This document shows positions 9,110 through 19,486 of a stretch of 27,043 nucleotides of DNA, piece by piece. A model generated the notes under the pieces. That model did no database searches. It was not told the DNA's origin and saw only the letters and a program-made list of their open reading frames with translations. Position 1 is the first letter of the stretch, and the number at the start of each line of letters is the position of its first letter. Source of the stretch: Plantago elongata (taxonomy: Eukaryota > Streptophyta > Magnoliopsida > Lamiales > Plantaginaceae); NCBI GenBank assembly GCA_036897095.1, contig JAYMSP010002001.1:1-27043 (forward strand). The letters are read 5' to 3'. A program made the translations under genes and the position numbers.

Positions 9110-11511
9110 TTGAAATATTGACTTGGGCTTGCTCATCGGATACCCGGCTATTACCATGTCCACTACTAAAGGTACATCCAGATTGGAAGATTCCTTGACC
9201 AATACAATGGGGGTGAAGCATTGGATTCGTCAAAAGAGATGATATTGGTCCCAGGCTTGATGTAGTTGACAACTTTCGCGCCCGCCTTAGCCAGAGTTCT
9301 ACCTATTGTTTTCTGAGAATTTCTACTATCTCCCCTAGTTGGTCCTCCTGCGATGGTTAGTATACGGTCATAGAGGATCGATTTCTCCTCTTCATACTGA
9401 GGTTGCTCCTTGATTTGGTCCACCCGATTATCCTTCTTTATGGGGATCCTTCCTCTTTGTGGAGAGGGTGCTCTTCTCGGTGGTCGATTCCTCTGCAGAG
9501 ATCTTGATCTCCTCGGACTCTTATATGTTCGAGGACTTTCCCTCTGTGATGCTTTGGGCTGACAGTTCGTTAGTTGGTTATCCCGATCGGAATCCCGCGG
9601 ATCATCTGTTTGATCCCGCCTCAAAATATACTCCTTGAGATAACCCATGTCTATCAATCTATGTATTTCCTGTCGGAGTTGAAGACACTTGTCCGTGGAG
9701 TGACCCTTTTGTTAATGGAAAGTGACAATATTCAGTAGGATTCTGGGTAAAATGGCTTTTCTTATGTTTCTCGGGTCTCTGAAACGGTAAACTCTTGGTT
9801 TCCATGATGGTAAGAATTTGGTCCTTGGAATTTTTAGTTTTGCATGTAACACAAGATGTTTCCTCGGGGATCGTCTCCTTTCTTCTTGTCTGGCCTTATT
9901 TTCATTCTTTGGTCGATTCTGAGTATCCTGGTCGGGATTTGCTCCCTCGATGTTGGCTGGTAGGGTTTTATCCTTCTTAATTGCTCGAACCATAATTTTC
10001 TCAATGTCTCTTCTATTTTTAAGAAACAGTTAGTCAAGTCAATGAGCTCTCTTTCTGACCGAAGATCAGCATCGACCAATTTCCTTCTGAAGTCGGTGTT
10101 GTTGGTATTGGCGCACATGTTCCCTATCCTTTCTTTGAGAGTGAGTATCCACCAATGATGCTGCGAGCTCAAATCATCGAACGAATGATCTTAGAGGCTC
10201 ATCCTCTCATTGTATCACCTCGGCCAGATAGCTAGAAGGACGAACAATCTCCTTGAAATTCTCAAACCGAATAGTAATTTCGGCTAACAAGTGATCCCAC
10301 GATAGAATGGAGCCCGACCTGAGACTCTTCCACCAAGTCATGGCCTGCCCATGAAATGTGTCGGCGAATAATTGTGCTCGGACATTATCCGTTATCCCCA
10401 TCCCGCTAAGAGATGCTTCAAATCTGATCTTGTGATCGATAGGCCAAGAAGTAGCAGGAGCTACTCGGCCCAGCGGTAATACTTCTTTTCTGATTACATT
10501 GGAAAGAGAATCCATACTTTTCCCATATTTAATGGTGTCCCTTGCTCGGCAAAGACTATCCAACTTGTTTCTTTCAACCTCGAGTGCCTTCTCATGAATC
10601 CTCACTTGTTCTTTTAGATGCTCAGCTTCATTCCGGTGTCTGGAGCGTGGATGACTGTGGACGGATCAAGATCAGATCCTCCAACGTCCCCTTCCCCAAA
10701 GGCTCAGACTCCGTAGATCACGATATCATTCAGTGTAGTCTCGCCCAGTGGGGGAAGGTCGATCGGGTAGTTGCTCTTCCTCTGGATCCCCTTGGGGATT
10801 CATCAAATCGGCTAAGCATGGAATCGGTGTCACGATGTCTTATTTCTCATGAGTACTTGTCTTCCTGGTCAGGGTCACGACGTTGGTCTCTCCTCGAGGT
10901 CCGGGTAGGAGTGGGGTCTCGGTGAGTATGCTCTCCGGCTCCCTTAGCCTCCCCCCTATTCACTTGACGGTTTCGTTACTCCTCTTTGGCGGTCTTGGCT
11001 CGTCGATTGATGACTTCACTTAGATCTTCCTCTTGATCTCAGTCATTAGTCTGGCCGCTACGCCTAGTAGCCGCATATCGACCAATGTTCTTAGATTGTT
11101 GCTGTCCTCGGGAAGCCACCCCCTCCTGGGACTAAGCTTGTTTATCGTGGGCAGTTTGTGCTGCCTCTTTTTCTTGGAGATTAGCTAGAAGATATTGAAT
11201 CCGAGCCTCAGTAAGGTTACCTTGGGTCGGATTGTCCTCAGGTGCCATCCTGGCATGTTTCTCGAGCTCTATGAGTAGGATACTCTTGAGCGGTGGATCA
11301 CGAATAGGAGACCTCACCTCATTGGAATTAGAGGCAAACGCTCCATCCTCCTCGGCTCCAGGGTTAGGTTGAGCAATGGTTTAGGGTTTGAGCTACGAGT
11401 TCGGCCCGCATTATCTGGGTTAGCGACTGAGGCCGAGGCTCGTGACTTTCCCGCGATGGTGTGTTTCCGAGGCTGCCTTAGGGCCATAACCTTTTGTGCC
11501 GAGACCCACAT
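9110..11511 (-). pseudogene. Degenerate gypsy gag and start of protease
   Basis: Gag packages the element RNA. The probable start is the ATG at 11511 (or the ATG further in, MALRQPRK). The frame breaks repeatedly; recognisable pieces are at 11511-11314, 11317-11132, 10605-10207, 10172-9834 and 9657-9166. The piece at 10605-10207 carries the retrotransposon gag domain core (WPIDHKIRFEASLSGMG, LFADTFHGQAMTWWKSL), followed by EDEPLRSFVRRF near 10200. A basic Arg/Pro-rich stretch at about 9560-9430 is typical of the gag C terminus. Near 9340 a TIAGGPTRGDSRN block and near 9240 an ISFDESNA block mark the gag-protease junction; LVVDMVIAGYP is readable in another frame near 9140-9170. The protease DTG/DSG motif is not reached. 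Not functional. Confidence 0.8.
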
Positions 11512-11525
11512 ATGGCACCAATATA

Positions 11526-12197
11526 ATGTGGTATAAAAGAGGCAAAGTGTTTAGGCTAAGAAGAATTACCCTAAGATAATTGCAATGAGCAAGACAAATC
11601 TCCTCGGAAATATGACCTGTTAGGGAAAGTAGCGGGTTAAACCCTTTAAGACCGGTCTGCCTTGGACAAACCGGTATAACACGAATTAGTGTGATGGTTG
11701 GATGTATGTGATCCGAGTAGAGGTAGAGAGTAGTATATTAATGACAATTGACGTAGCTAATTTGGAGTAAATGTCCGGGTATTTATAACAGAATCTCCGG
11801 GAGACCAACCTCCGACCGTCGTCGCCGTCTGGTCAGGTAAATCCCATGCTGACACGTGTCATCAGAGACAGGTGGCATACCGTGATCAGGCGGAACTCCA
11901 GGAGTATGGCAGGTCGGCCCTAAGATCCCGGTAGTCGGCTTAAAGTTTTAGCATGGTCGTGATGCTTCTAAATTCGGATAAGTCAATTAGAGTCGGGCCT
12001 GTAGGGTCGGTCCGACTAGTCAATAAGTTTGTGCGACTCTGCTCATGTCACAACTTTCGGTCGGCCTCAGGAGGGCCCTTCGTGAATGGTCGGCTCAATA
12101 TGGTTTAAGACTTATCATAGTCCTATTCGTCAGGTTTCGTCGCGGTCGCGTCCTAAGTGATGGATCAGGAATAATGGACTCATTTGTATGTATCAAC
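11526..12197 (-). repeat. Gypsy LTR (5' LTR of the truncated element)
   Basis: The inner boundary is TG on the plus strand at 11526 (minus strand ...CCACA), next to the primer-binding-like site. Contains a TATA box at about 11781-11791 and, about 60 bp upstream of it in transcriptional direction, a perfect palindrome TGACACGTGTCA (11850-11861) with a CACGTG G-box core. The outer boundary is a guess, because the opposite end of the element is lost and no target duplication can be tested. Confidence 0.6.
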
Positions 12198-12477
12198 ACG
12201 CCCAAAGAGTATGTATCAATGTTTAATGTTGTTTTATGAAGTTGCATTAATGGAAAGTGTTGTTTACTTATCCTTCAACTTTTTTTTTTGGGTGTTCTGC
12301 ATCATTAGTATATCAGCATGCACCTTGTTACTCCTGTGCCTTTTCTGTTTTCTCCATGTAAACTTTCAAATTTGATTCGTAATAATAATGATAAGAGTGT
12401 TAAAATAACGAGTCTATCTCAAGAAGTACAAACCAAGAACTTCCCATGAACATAAAATAAAAATCTCAACAGATCCA
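12198..12477. other. Downstream flank of the esterase pseudogene
   Basis: AT-rich with a T9 run near 12282-12290. It would hold the 3' UTR of the minus-strand esterase copy. No other feature is seen. Confidence 0.4.
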
Positions 12478-14280
12478 TCACATATAACAATTACAGGGTT
12501 GCATGAAAGCTGTCGCAGGGTTGTTTCCATTGATTTTCGACTGTGGAGGGAAATCAAAAGGCAGGGTGGAGAATCCGGCTTCATCAAACACTTTGACGAC
12601 TTCTTGGAAAACAATTGCATTCCCTTCAGGTGTTAAATGCAATCCATCACTGTAAATTAAATTGAAACATAAATGTGATTAACAACTAGATCTCAAATGC
12701 AAGCCCGGACAATGTACATTAGTTATAATTATTGACCTCAGATACTTTTTCTGCCAGCCCCCGGTTTTCTGCATCATGAACCATAAATTGATGGAAGGGT
12801 GGCTACAGCAACACACTGCTCAGCATATTTTCCAGTCTCATCGTTTGTCCGATCAGGCAATGATGTGGCCTTCTTACTGTATCAACCTGTTGGGATGACT
12901 GAATAATAAGATTCAATATAACAGGCTTTAGAAAGTACTAAAATCAGACACTACCTTGCATATGCTCTACGACCATGTAGATCAACGGGAGGTGGAGTTA
13001 TCAGCAGAATACACGCGGTTGGAGAACAGTTCCGTGAAATAAACTAGACCAGAATTAGAATGCTCAAAACTCTTAGAATTCAGAAGTGCTTGGTAGCCTC
13101 TTTGGCTTGAACTGTTTTATTCCAGTAATGAGGATTGTTGTCAGTCCTCTTACCTGGTAATCGACAAACAAGTCATACAGTGATACAGACAAGAATTAAG
13201 AAAACAGACCTTAATAGGCTGAACAATTTTTCTTAGATTTTCATTGTATTCCTCAACAGGCACATGCTGTCTTTCACATGCAGCTCCTAGGAGAGCAGCA
13301 TCGTTAGCACCAAAGAATATGGTAACAGCTAGAGGAGGAGTTCCAGATCCCTGATTGAGACTGGAAAATTGTGTAAAATCCTACACTTAGTTTCATAATT
13401 CGCTACATATACTACATATATGCATTAGGCTTATAAGCCGCCTCTAGCAAGTAAAGAAACTGTTTAGTCCCGGAAACATAACAATCGGAACTTCTTCCAT
13501 TTAACAGATGACAATGAAGAATGGTTATAACATCAAAGAGCACATCCGAAAATCAAAACTGCCTATCCCAAGTTTTATTCGTGGAACCTGGCAACAAGAT
13601 TTGACTAATACTACAGTTTCCCGATTTCTGGAGATCATCTTGCTGCTCCAATGTCTTGAAAGACGGCATTTATGTTCTGGCATGAAAGTGAAAATATTAC
13701 ATAAAGGCAAGATAAAAGTAGGCCAATCTTGCGATTCCACTTTAGTTGTTTGCCCTACATAGTACAGTACTACAGTTGATTCTTTTGAAATTCGACTAAG
13801 CTTGCATCAAACATATATTAAATCATCTACTAATCAAATTTTCACTTATAAATATACACTTGGATCAAACAGACATTGCCACTCAAACTTTAATTGGATA
13901 CAAACACAGAAAGATTCAGCTAAAACATGCATCAACAGAGATGAAAAAGTGATTCTTTAAAGTTAAAGGATGAATTTTACCAGAGGAAAAAGGTGTTGCA
14001 GAAAGAACAAAGCCCATCTGGTGTTGTATCCGCTAATACCGCTATATCCACGAAGAACAACATCAGCCTGGACAACACAAGAAAAGGAAGAACTAATTAT
14101 TAAGAACATAAACAGAGAAAGTGACTAAGAAGACAAGTAGTATATCGAAAAGCTAATGAAGAAGAGAAGTGTTATTACATTTCTAGAGTACTTATCGGCA
14201 AGTGCAGCACACCATCCACCTGAACCGAAGGAATACTGAGTTATTGAATCTCCAAACAGCACTATTTCAGACCTTAACAT
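12478..14280 (-). pseudogene. GDSL/SGNH esterase copy 1, probably a pseudogene
   Basis: Tandem paralogue of the gene at 16260-19142, with the same six-exon plan: 14280-14179, 14067-13981, 13350-13210, (13031 or 13043)-12955, 12886-12737, 12649-12478. Block I is VLFGDSIT (Ser12), block III is FFGAND, and block V, DGLHLTPEG, survives in the last exon. Three lesions are seen. The acceptor before exon 4 reads GG instead of AG (13032-13033). Exon 5, joined at its homologous acceptor, hits TAA after four codons and is 2 nt short at its start. A further 13 nt are missing in the middle of exon 5, shifting the frame to a TGA. Nearby AG sites could partly bypass the first two, giving at best about 173 aa without the catalytic Asp-His block. 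There is also a 3-codon insertion in block II (GYSGISGYNT) and GGWC for GGWG. Sequencing error cannot be excluded for single sites but is unlikely for all three. Confidence 0.85.
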
Positions 14281-15065
14281 TTCTTCTTGTTACAAAAAAA
14301 AAACTGAAAATGCCAAATGATGATTTCCATTGTATATAGGAGCCAGCTGATCTCTCAAATGAAACGCCAAACGTTTTCCTCATTTGGTAATTTACTACTG
14401 AATTTAAGAAATATTTTACTGTATTATTATTAGTTTCATTAATAATCAGTAATTAATACTCCAATCACTCCAACCAAAAGAATACGTTCATCTTTACTCT
14501 TGAAAATCTATCCGTAAGAATTTCGATGAACAATTTTCATCTTAGCATGTGTGATCTGAGAAGTTTTTCGGTGTCTGCCCGCGAGAACATATTGGAAATG
14601 AAATCATATGTAATGGTTTGTCGGCAAGCATATGACATGGAAATCTGCCGGTCGAGAGATTGAACCTTAGTACAAAAGGCTGGGATCCACATTAAAACAT
14701 GTTTTTAATGCGATATTTCTAATTATATGTGATTGATTTCAAGATACGAAAGAACATTAATGTTTATTTTCTTTCGACATTGGAGCTTGGTTTGTATAGT
14801 GGCTCCTGAAAAAAGGAAATTGTATTAACATACATACTGCTTTTGTTGACACCAAAATAAAGGTGTAGTGAAAACATCAGAAAATAGGAATCAATAAACA
14901 TTTACAATGTAGTTAATAAAAACAGGTTTTTATAGTTTTACTATGGAAATTAATTTTCATTTACTACAAGAAAGTATATTTTCATTTACTTGGAAAAGTG
15001 TTTATAGTCACTTGGTGATTTATGAGAGTTCGAGGGGATAAGAAGTGAAATTGATTGAGGCTAAA
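14281..15065. other. Intergenic; 5' flank of esterase copy 1
   Basis: Includes an A10 run near 14296 and AT-rich sequence. The promoter of the esterase copy 1 should lie here, but no convincing TATA box could be fixed. No gene is recognised. Confidence 0.4.
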
Positions 15066-15706
15066 GGGGAAAATAGCAATTTTTGTATAACTTTAGGGTC
15101 ATTGGCACTCGCAATACAACGTTTGTTCGTCATGACAAACCTAATCTCATATTTACTGATTTTTGACAAATTTCGTCCTTTTGCCGAAAAAACGATCCTT
15201 GACAGGATTGATTGATGACGTGTCACATTGGTCAACTGCACAAATCTGTTTTGACTTTCACCTTAACAAGTCACATCACACCTCCAAAATAAAAACTTAA
15301 AAATAAACTAGAAAAGAACCAAAGATTGATTAAAATTAAATGATTTAAAATAGGAAAAAGAAAAAAACGTTAAGGTCGAATTTCTGGTTCTTTTATTATT
15401 TTAAGTGATTTAGTTTTAATCAATTTTTGGTTCTCTTTTTAATTTTAAAATAAAATTTCTTATTTATTTTTGAGTTTTTATTTGGAGTTGTGACGTGGAT
15501 TGTTAAGGTGGAAGTCAAAATAAATTTGTGCAGTTGATTAATGTAACACGTCATCAATCAACTCGGTCAAGGGTCATTTTTTTCGGCGAGAGGATGAAAT
15601 TTATCAAAAATATATAAATGTGGGACTAGATTTGCTATGATGAGCAAACGTTGCATTGTGCGTGCCAATAACCCTAAATTTTGAGATAAAAAATGTCATT
15701 TTCACG
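15066..15706. mobile_element. Foldback (long inverted repeat) MITE, possibly Mutator-like
   Basis: The left arm (15066-15353) and right arm (about 15394-15706) are inverted copies over about 290-310 bp each, with an apex near 15367-15372 (aacgtt). The outer ends read 'gggaaaatagcaattttt' and, inward from the right, 'cgtgaaaatgacatttttt'. Matching internal blocks include 'ttgattgatgacgtgt', 'caactgcacaaat' and 'cttaacaa(g)tc(ac)'. Arms differ at scattered bases, so the insertion is not recent. No transposase is encoded. Long near-terminal arms and the 'gaaaatagca' end suggest a Mutator-like or foldback MITE; a target duplication could not be identified. Confidence 0.8.
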
Positions 15707-16259
15707 AGGCTAAACTGTAGTAGTAGTGGTACTTAGATTTTATGAAACAGCAAGGAAGACCGGATTATGCCAAACACAAGAGTTCATGCGAATTTCACAA
15801 CATATTAGAAACGAAAACTTCTTGTGCACCAAGTAACATTTCCACCTATTGGCAACAAAAATAACTGAATTTCTCCGCTCCGCTGCTGCTGCTTAGAGAA
15901 CATACAACAAAACAGTCAAAACTCCAATACGCAATTCACTCTACTAGTTCTGAGTTCTGACTAAATCCATGGTCACGGTTCCATATATCCCCTCTGCATC
16001 GGAGTTTTAGGAGCCCATCTGGTCATGGTCACCGATCATCCATCAACCGCTACAATTCCTGAAAGAAACCAATTCCTTTTTGTGTCAGTTACGATCACTA
16101 CAATAAGTTGTACTGGCAACTATCAGAACCCAATTTTGTTTTCTGTCTCAGAATCATTTCTATTTTCAAAAAATTGAAAAATTCCTTGTTGAAATCACAA
16201 AAGAAGCTTGAAGGCTGAAGCATAATGGACAAACAAATCAATACATGCATGTTTAATAT
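15707..16259. other. Flank between foldback element and esterase copy 2; possible 3' UTR exon
   Basis: On the minus strand a good acceptor (pyrimidine-rich then CAG at 16059-16061) precedes 16058. The esterase copy 2 last codons contain a possible donor GTATGA that overlaps its stop codon (16260-16265). Splicing between them would move the last residues and stop into this stretch. This is speculative; otherwise nothing is recognised. Confidence 0.3.
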
Positions 16260-19142
16260 TCATACATTATGAACGAACTGTATATTACAATTGCTTGAAT
16301 GCATGAAAGCTGCCCCAGGGTTGTCTGGATCGATGTCTGAATGTGGAGGAAAATCAAACGGCAGTGCTGAAAATCCAGCTTCATCAAACACTTTGATGAC
16401 TTCTTGAGAAACAATTGCATTACCTTCAGGTGTCAGATGTAAGCCATCACTACGAAAAAAATTGAAAGACATGATCAGATAAGGAAGTCAGGATTCATGA
16501 ATGCATGTGCATCTTTACTTAAAAGTTAAAACAACAAACCTTAAATACTTTCTCTCCCAACCCTCAGTTTCCTGCATCTTGGACCATAAATTGATAGAAG
16601 AGAGACCTAGTTCTTTGGCTACAGCGACGCACTGCTCGGCATATTTTCCAGTCACTTCATTGGTTCTATCAGGCAATGGTGAAGCTTTATCTCCATACAG
16701 AGACCTGTTTCAGATGATTGAATCATAAGATTTAAGTTTGCAGACATTGAGTATTCCCGAAAGATAGCAAGTAAAAAATTTACATACATAGCAGCAAGTA
16801 CCACAATCAGATATATTAGTACCTTGCATACTCTCGGCGCCCTTGCAGATCAATAGGTGGTGGTGTTATAAAAAGAACAAGCGCATTGGGTGAGCATTTC
16901 TGTGATAACCAATAAAGTAAAATTAATAAGCTACTCCATAGAAAAATCAAAGTTGAAAGATGCTGCACTCACAGATTTTGAGAAAATTTGACAACTAGGC
17001 CAATGTAAAATTGTTAAAATGTCAATAGATAACATATATAGGTATTTGTATATAAGATGAACAAGTTGTGAAATCAAGCCATATTTAGATGAATTGAGTG
17101 TCTCAAATTAAATTTAGTTATCCTGATACTACTCAGAATTTTTATAGTATTACTTTGCAAAATAAAATTCAATGTTATTCTCTCATAACCTGTGATAAGT
17201 TCTATGATATAAAATAAAGCCAAATTAGAAAGCTGTATGGAAAGTCAACGTGGAAAAACTGCTGCCCACATATATATTTTGACTAGGTACCACAGATTTG
17301 CAAGTATAGTGAACCAGCAGTATAAAATTAAGCCATACATATGTAGATGGATTGAGTGTGTATACAGATACCTTAATTATCCAAAAATTACTCAGAGTTG
17401 TTACATCATTAGTTTGCCAAATAATATTACAGGTTATAACCTATTATAAGAATGTTTAACTCTTCCCCAATAAGTGATAAACCACAAACAAGTCTTAAAC
17501 CACAAAATTCCAGAAAACAAACCTTAATATATTGAACCATTCTTCTTAGATTTTCCTTGTATTCCTCAATTGGCACATGCTGCCTTTCACCAGTGGCGCC
17601 TAGGAGAGCAGCATCGTTTGCCCCAAAGAATATGGTAACAGCAAGTGGGGGTGTTTCAGATCCCTGCTTTAACAAAATCATAGATGTTAGTCATGTGTAC
17701 TAAGTATAATCCAAAAGCAATTGTAATTGTAAGTGGCCAGCATGAATTTAGATAACTTCTCATGTACCAAAAACGAATCCATCATGTCCCTAGCACTCAG
17801 AATTAGAGTGACACTGATCAGCTTTAGTTATTGATCCATTTACCATGGAGATTATTTTACTAACACTTTGGTATGTTTGAATTATGTGAGAAGAGAATTG
17901 ACACTAGCACCTTCAGTGAGAAATTTTTACTAGTTAAGTTGACTTATGTTAATTATGATCATATTGAATTTGAAGTAACTCTTACTAGTTGAGCTCACCC
18001 GTGGTTTACTATAAATATTAAGATCTCGCACCCAGTTTTCATTATTGTTGAAAGTTGAAACTGATTTTAAGTACCCTTGTACAACCTAGAATTGTTAATG
18101 ATATGTAACTCGTTATTCACTCAATATTCTTACAGTTAATCCGTAATTATAAATAATCTCATTGCTGCAGAATATAATATTAATGACAAAAGGTAAGCAG
18201 CATATCAGGTTTGATTAACTGTCTTACTCTACAAGTTAATTTCATACCAGCATAAGCTCTTAAACTCAAATAGATAAGAATTACTCAATCTCATTCCATC
18301 TTCACCATTGAAATCATTTCATATTAGAATTACTTGGACTCCTTAAGCTCCACACAAGAGCATAATTGCATAAACCTCAAGACTAATGTGAAAATCTTTG
18401 CAATCCTCCATTCTAAGATTTATGTTCAAACAGGACAGTCGTCTAACAATTTATCAATGTTACAAGCTGCAAAATTCAGGCTGCTTATCTATAGAGAAAG
18501 CAAAAGGATCAGATTATAAGTTTTATAACGAACTCAAGAATGAACAACAGTTTGTTAACTCGACACAAAAACAGTGTACTGGCCTCTCATATGCAGAGTG
18601 CAGACTAAACTATAATGTAGATCATTATTCGAATTTCCAATTACAAAAGTGGAGTAGTATTCAGAAATCGAGAACGACAGCTAATCCTAATCAAAATCCA
18701 CATTCAAACTTAGTTTACAACAACATTTTTTAAATCCAAATGCATCTAAACAATTTATGACCGAGGAATCCGAAAAGTCGAATAAACAAAACACACTACA
18801 CAATACTATCTTATAGACATAAATAAGATCATTAGAATGCGAAAAATGAATGAAGTGCTAAAATATGTGAGTAATGAGCAGGTATTACCAGAGGGAAGAG
18901 ATGTTGCAACAAGAACATAGCCCATCTGGTGTTGTAACCACCATACCCACGCAGTACAACATCAGTCTAAACAGAAAATCAAACGATCAGATACTACATT
19001 TGATGAGAATGAGATTGCGGGTGCACTATAGTATAGATACCTTTCTGGAGTAATGATCGGCAATGGAGGCACCCCAACCACCAGATTTGAAGGATTGTTG
19101 AGTGATTGAGTCTCCAAACAACACTATTTGAGGCCTAATCAT
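16260..19142 (-). CDS. GDSL/SGNH esterase (isoamyl acetate-hydrolysing esterase homologue, At5g45920-like), six exons
   Basis: Predicted serine esterase acting on small esters; substrate unknown. Exons: 19142-19041, 18966-18889, 17663-17523, 16899-16823, 16704-16540, 16449-16260. All introns are GT-AG, and the joined frame is 753 nt (250 aa plus stop). SGNH blocks: I, VLFGDSIT with nucleophile Ser12; II, VLRGYGGYNT with oxyanion Gly41; III, FFGANDAAL with Asn76; V, DGLHLTPEG with Asp189 and His192. TPPPID near residue 119 and LPDRTNEVTGKYA in exon 5 are typical of this small single-domain subfamily of about 240 aa. There is no signal peptide, so a cytosolic location is likely, unlike the larger secreted GDSL lipases. 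Intron 2 is long (1225 bp) and intron 3 carries a duplication. The start at 19142 is chosen because MIRPQIVLFGDS matches the family N terminus. Confidence 0.92.
17072..17452. repeat. Degenerate tandem duplication inside intron 3 of the esterase gene
   Basis: Positions about 17072-17195 and 17326-17452 share 'aa(t)caagccata', 'ga(a/t)ggattgagtgt', 'attactcagag/tactactcagaa', 'ttagtttgc(c)aaata' and 'cataacct.t.ataag' in the same order, with a period of about 255 bp. The units are diverged and include indels. It probably explains why intron 3 is longer than the matching intron of the neighbouring paralogue. Confidence 0.65.
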
Positions 19143-19486
19143 GTCTGATTATATCCTTCAATCGACTTCTAAATCGACCGACAATGGCGATGATATTGTC
19201 TATTTTTTCATTGCTCTTTAGTTTTTGATCTTTGATTTGTTTACAAGTTTTCATGGTGGGTGAGAGCGGAGAATTCGATTAAATTCGCCCGGTTTCATTA
19301 ATATTAGGTCTTCTCAACTTTGGGGATTTTCACGAATTGGATATGGAATGTCATACTTTGGGGATTTTTTCGAATTCAGTTTCTTCATCACGCTTTGTCG
19401 TGGAGCTTTCAAGTGATCCCTTCCTGGTGTTGCATAGTATACTCAATCCGTTCCCCAAGTGCACCCCAAAATCACAATGAATACGA
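19143..19486. other. Upstream flank of esterase copy 2
   Basis: About 340 bp between the esterase start and an LTR-like remnant. No clear TATA box is seen on the minus strand. The 5' UTR and core promoter must lie here. Confidence 0.4.

Larger units (their letters stand above)
9100..12197 (-). mobile_element. Truncated Ty3/gypsy LTR retrotransposon remnant
   Basis: Read on the minus strand, the order is LTR (about 12197 to 11526), a primer-binding-like 'TTGGTGCCATATGTGGG' just after it, gag, then the beginning of protease. The LTR ends ...ATACCACA and has a TATA box (GTTATAAATACC) near 11781-11791. The 3' two thirds (protease active site, reverse transcriptase, RNase H, integrase) and a second LTR are missing; no matching LTR sequence was seen between 8000 and 9100. 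GC content is higher than in the flanks. The outer LTR edge is uncertain: 12197 is chosen only because the minus strand there begins TGTTG. Confidence 0.75.

Noticed and set aside
10542-10925. Plus-strand 127-codon frame
   Set aside because: It lies antisense to the gypsy gag remnant and has no recognisable domain.
13508-13762. Open frames on both strands between esterase exons 2 and 3
   Set aside because: They lie inside intron 2 of esterase copy 1 and resemble no family.
18334-18733. Plus-strand frames of 61 and 111 codons
   Set aside because: They lie inside the 1225-bp intron 2 of the intact esterase gene; Asn, Gln and Ser-rich, no domain, no promoter.
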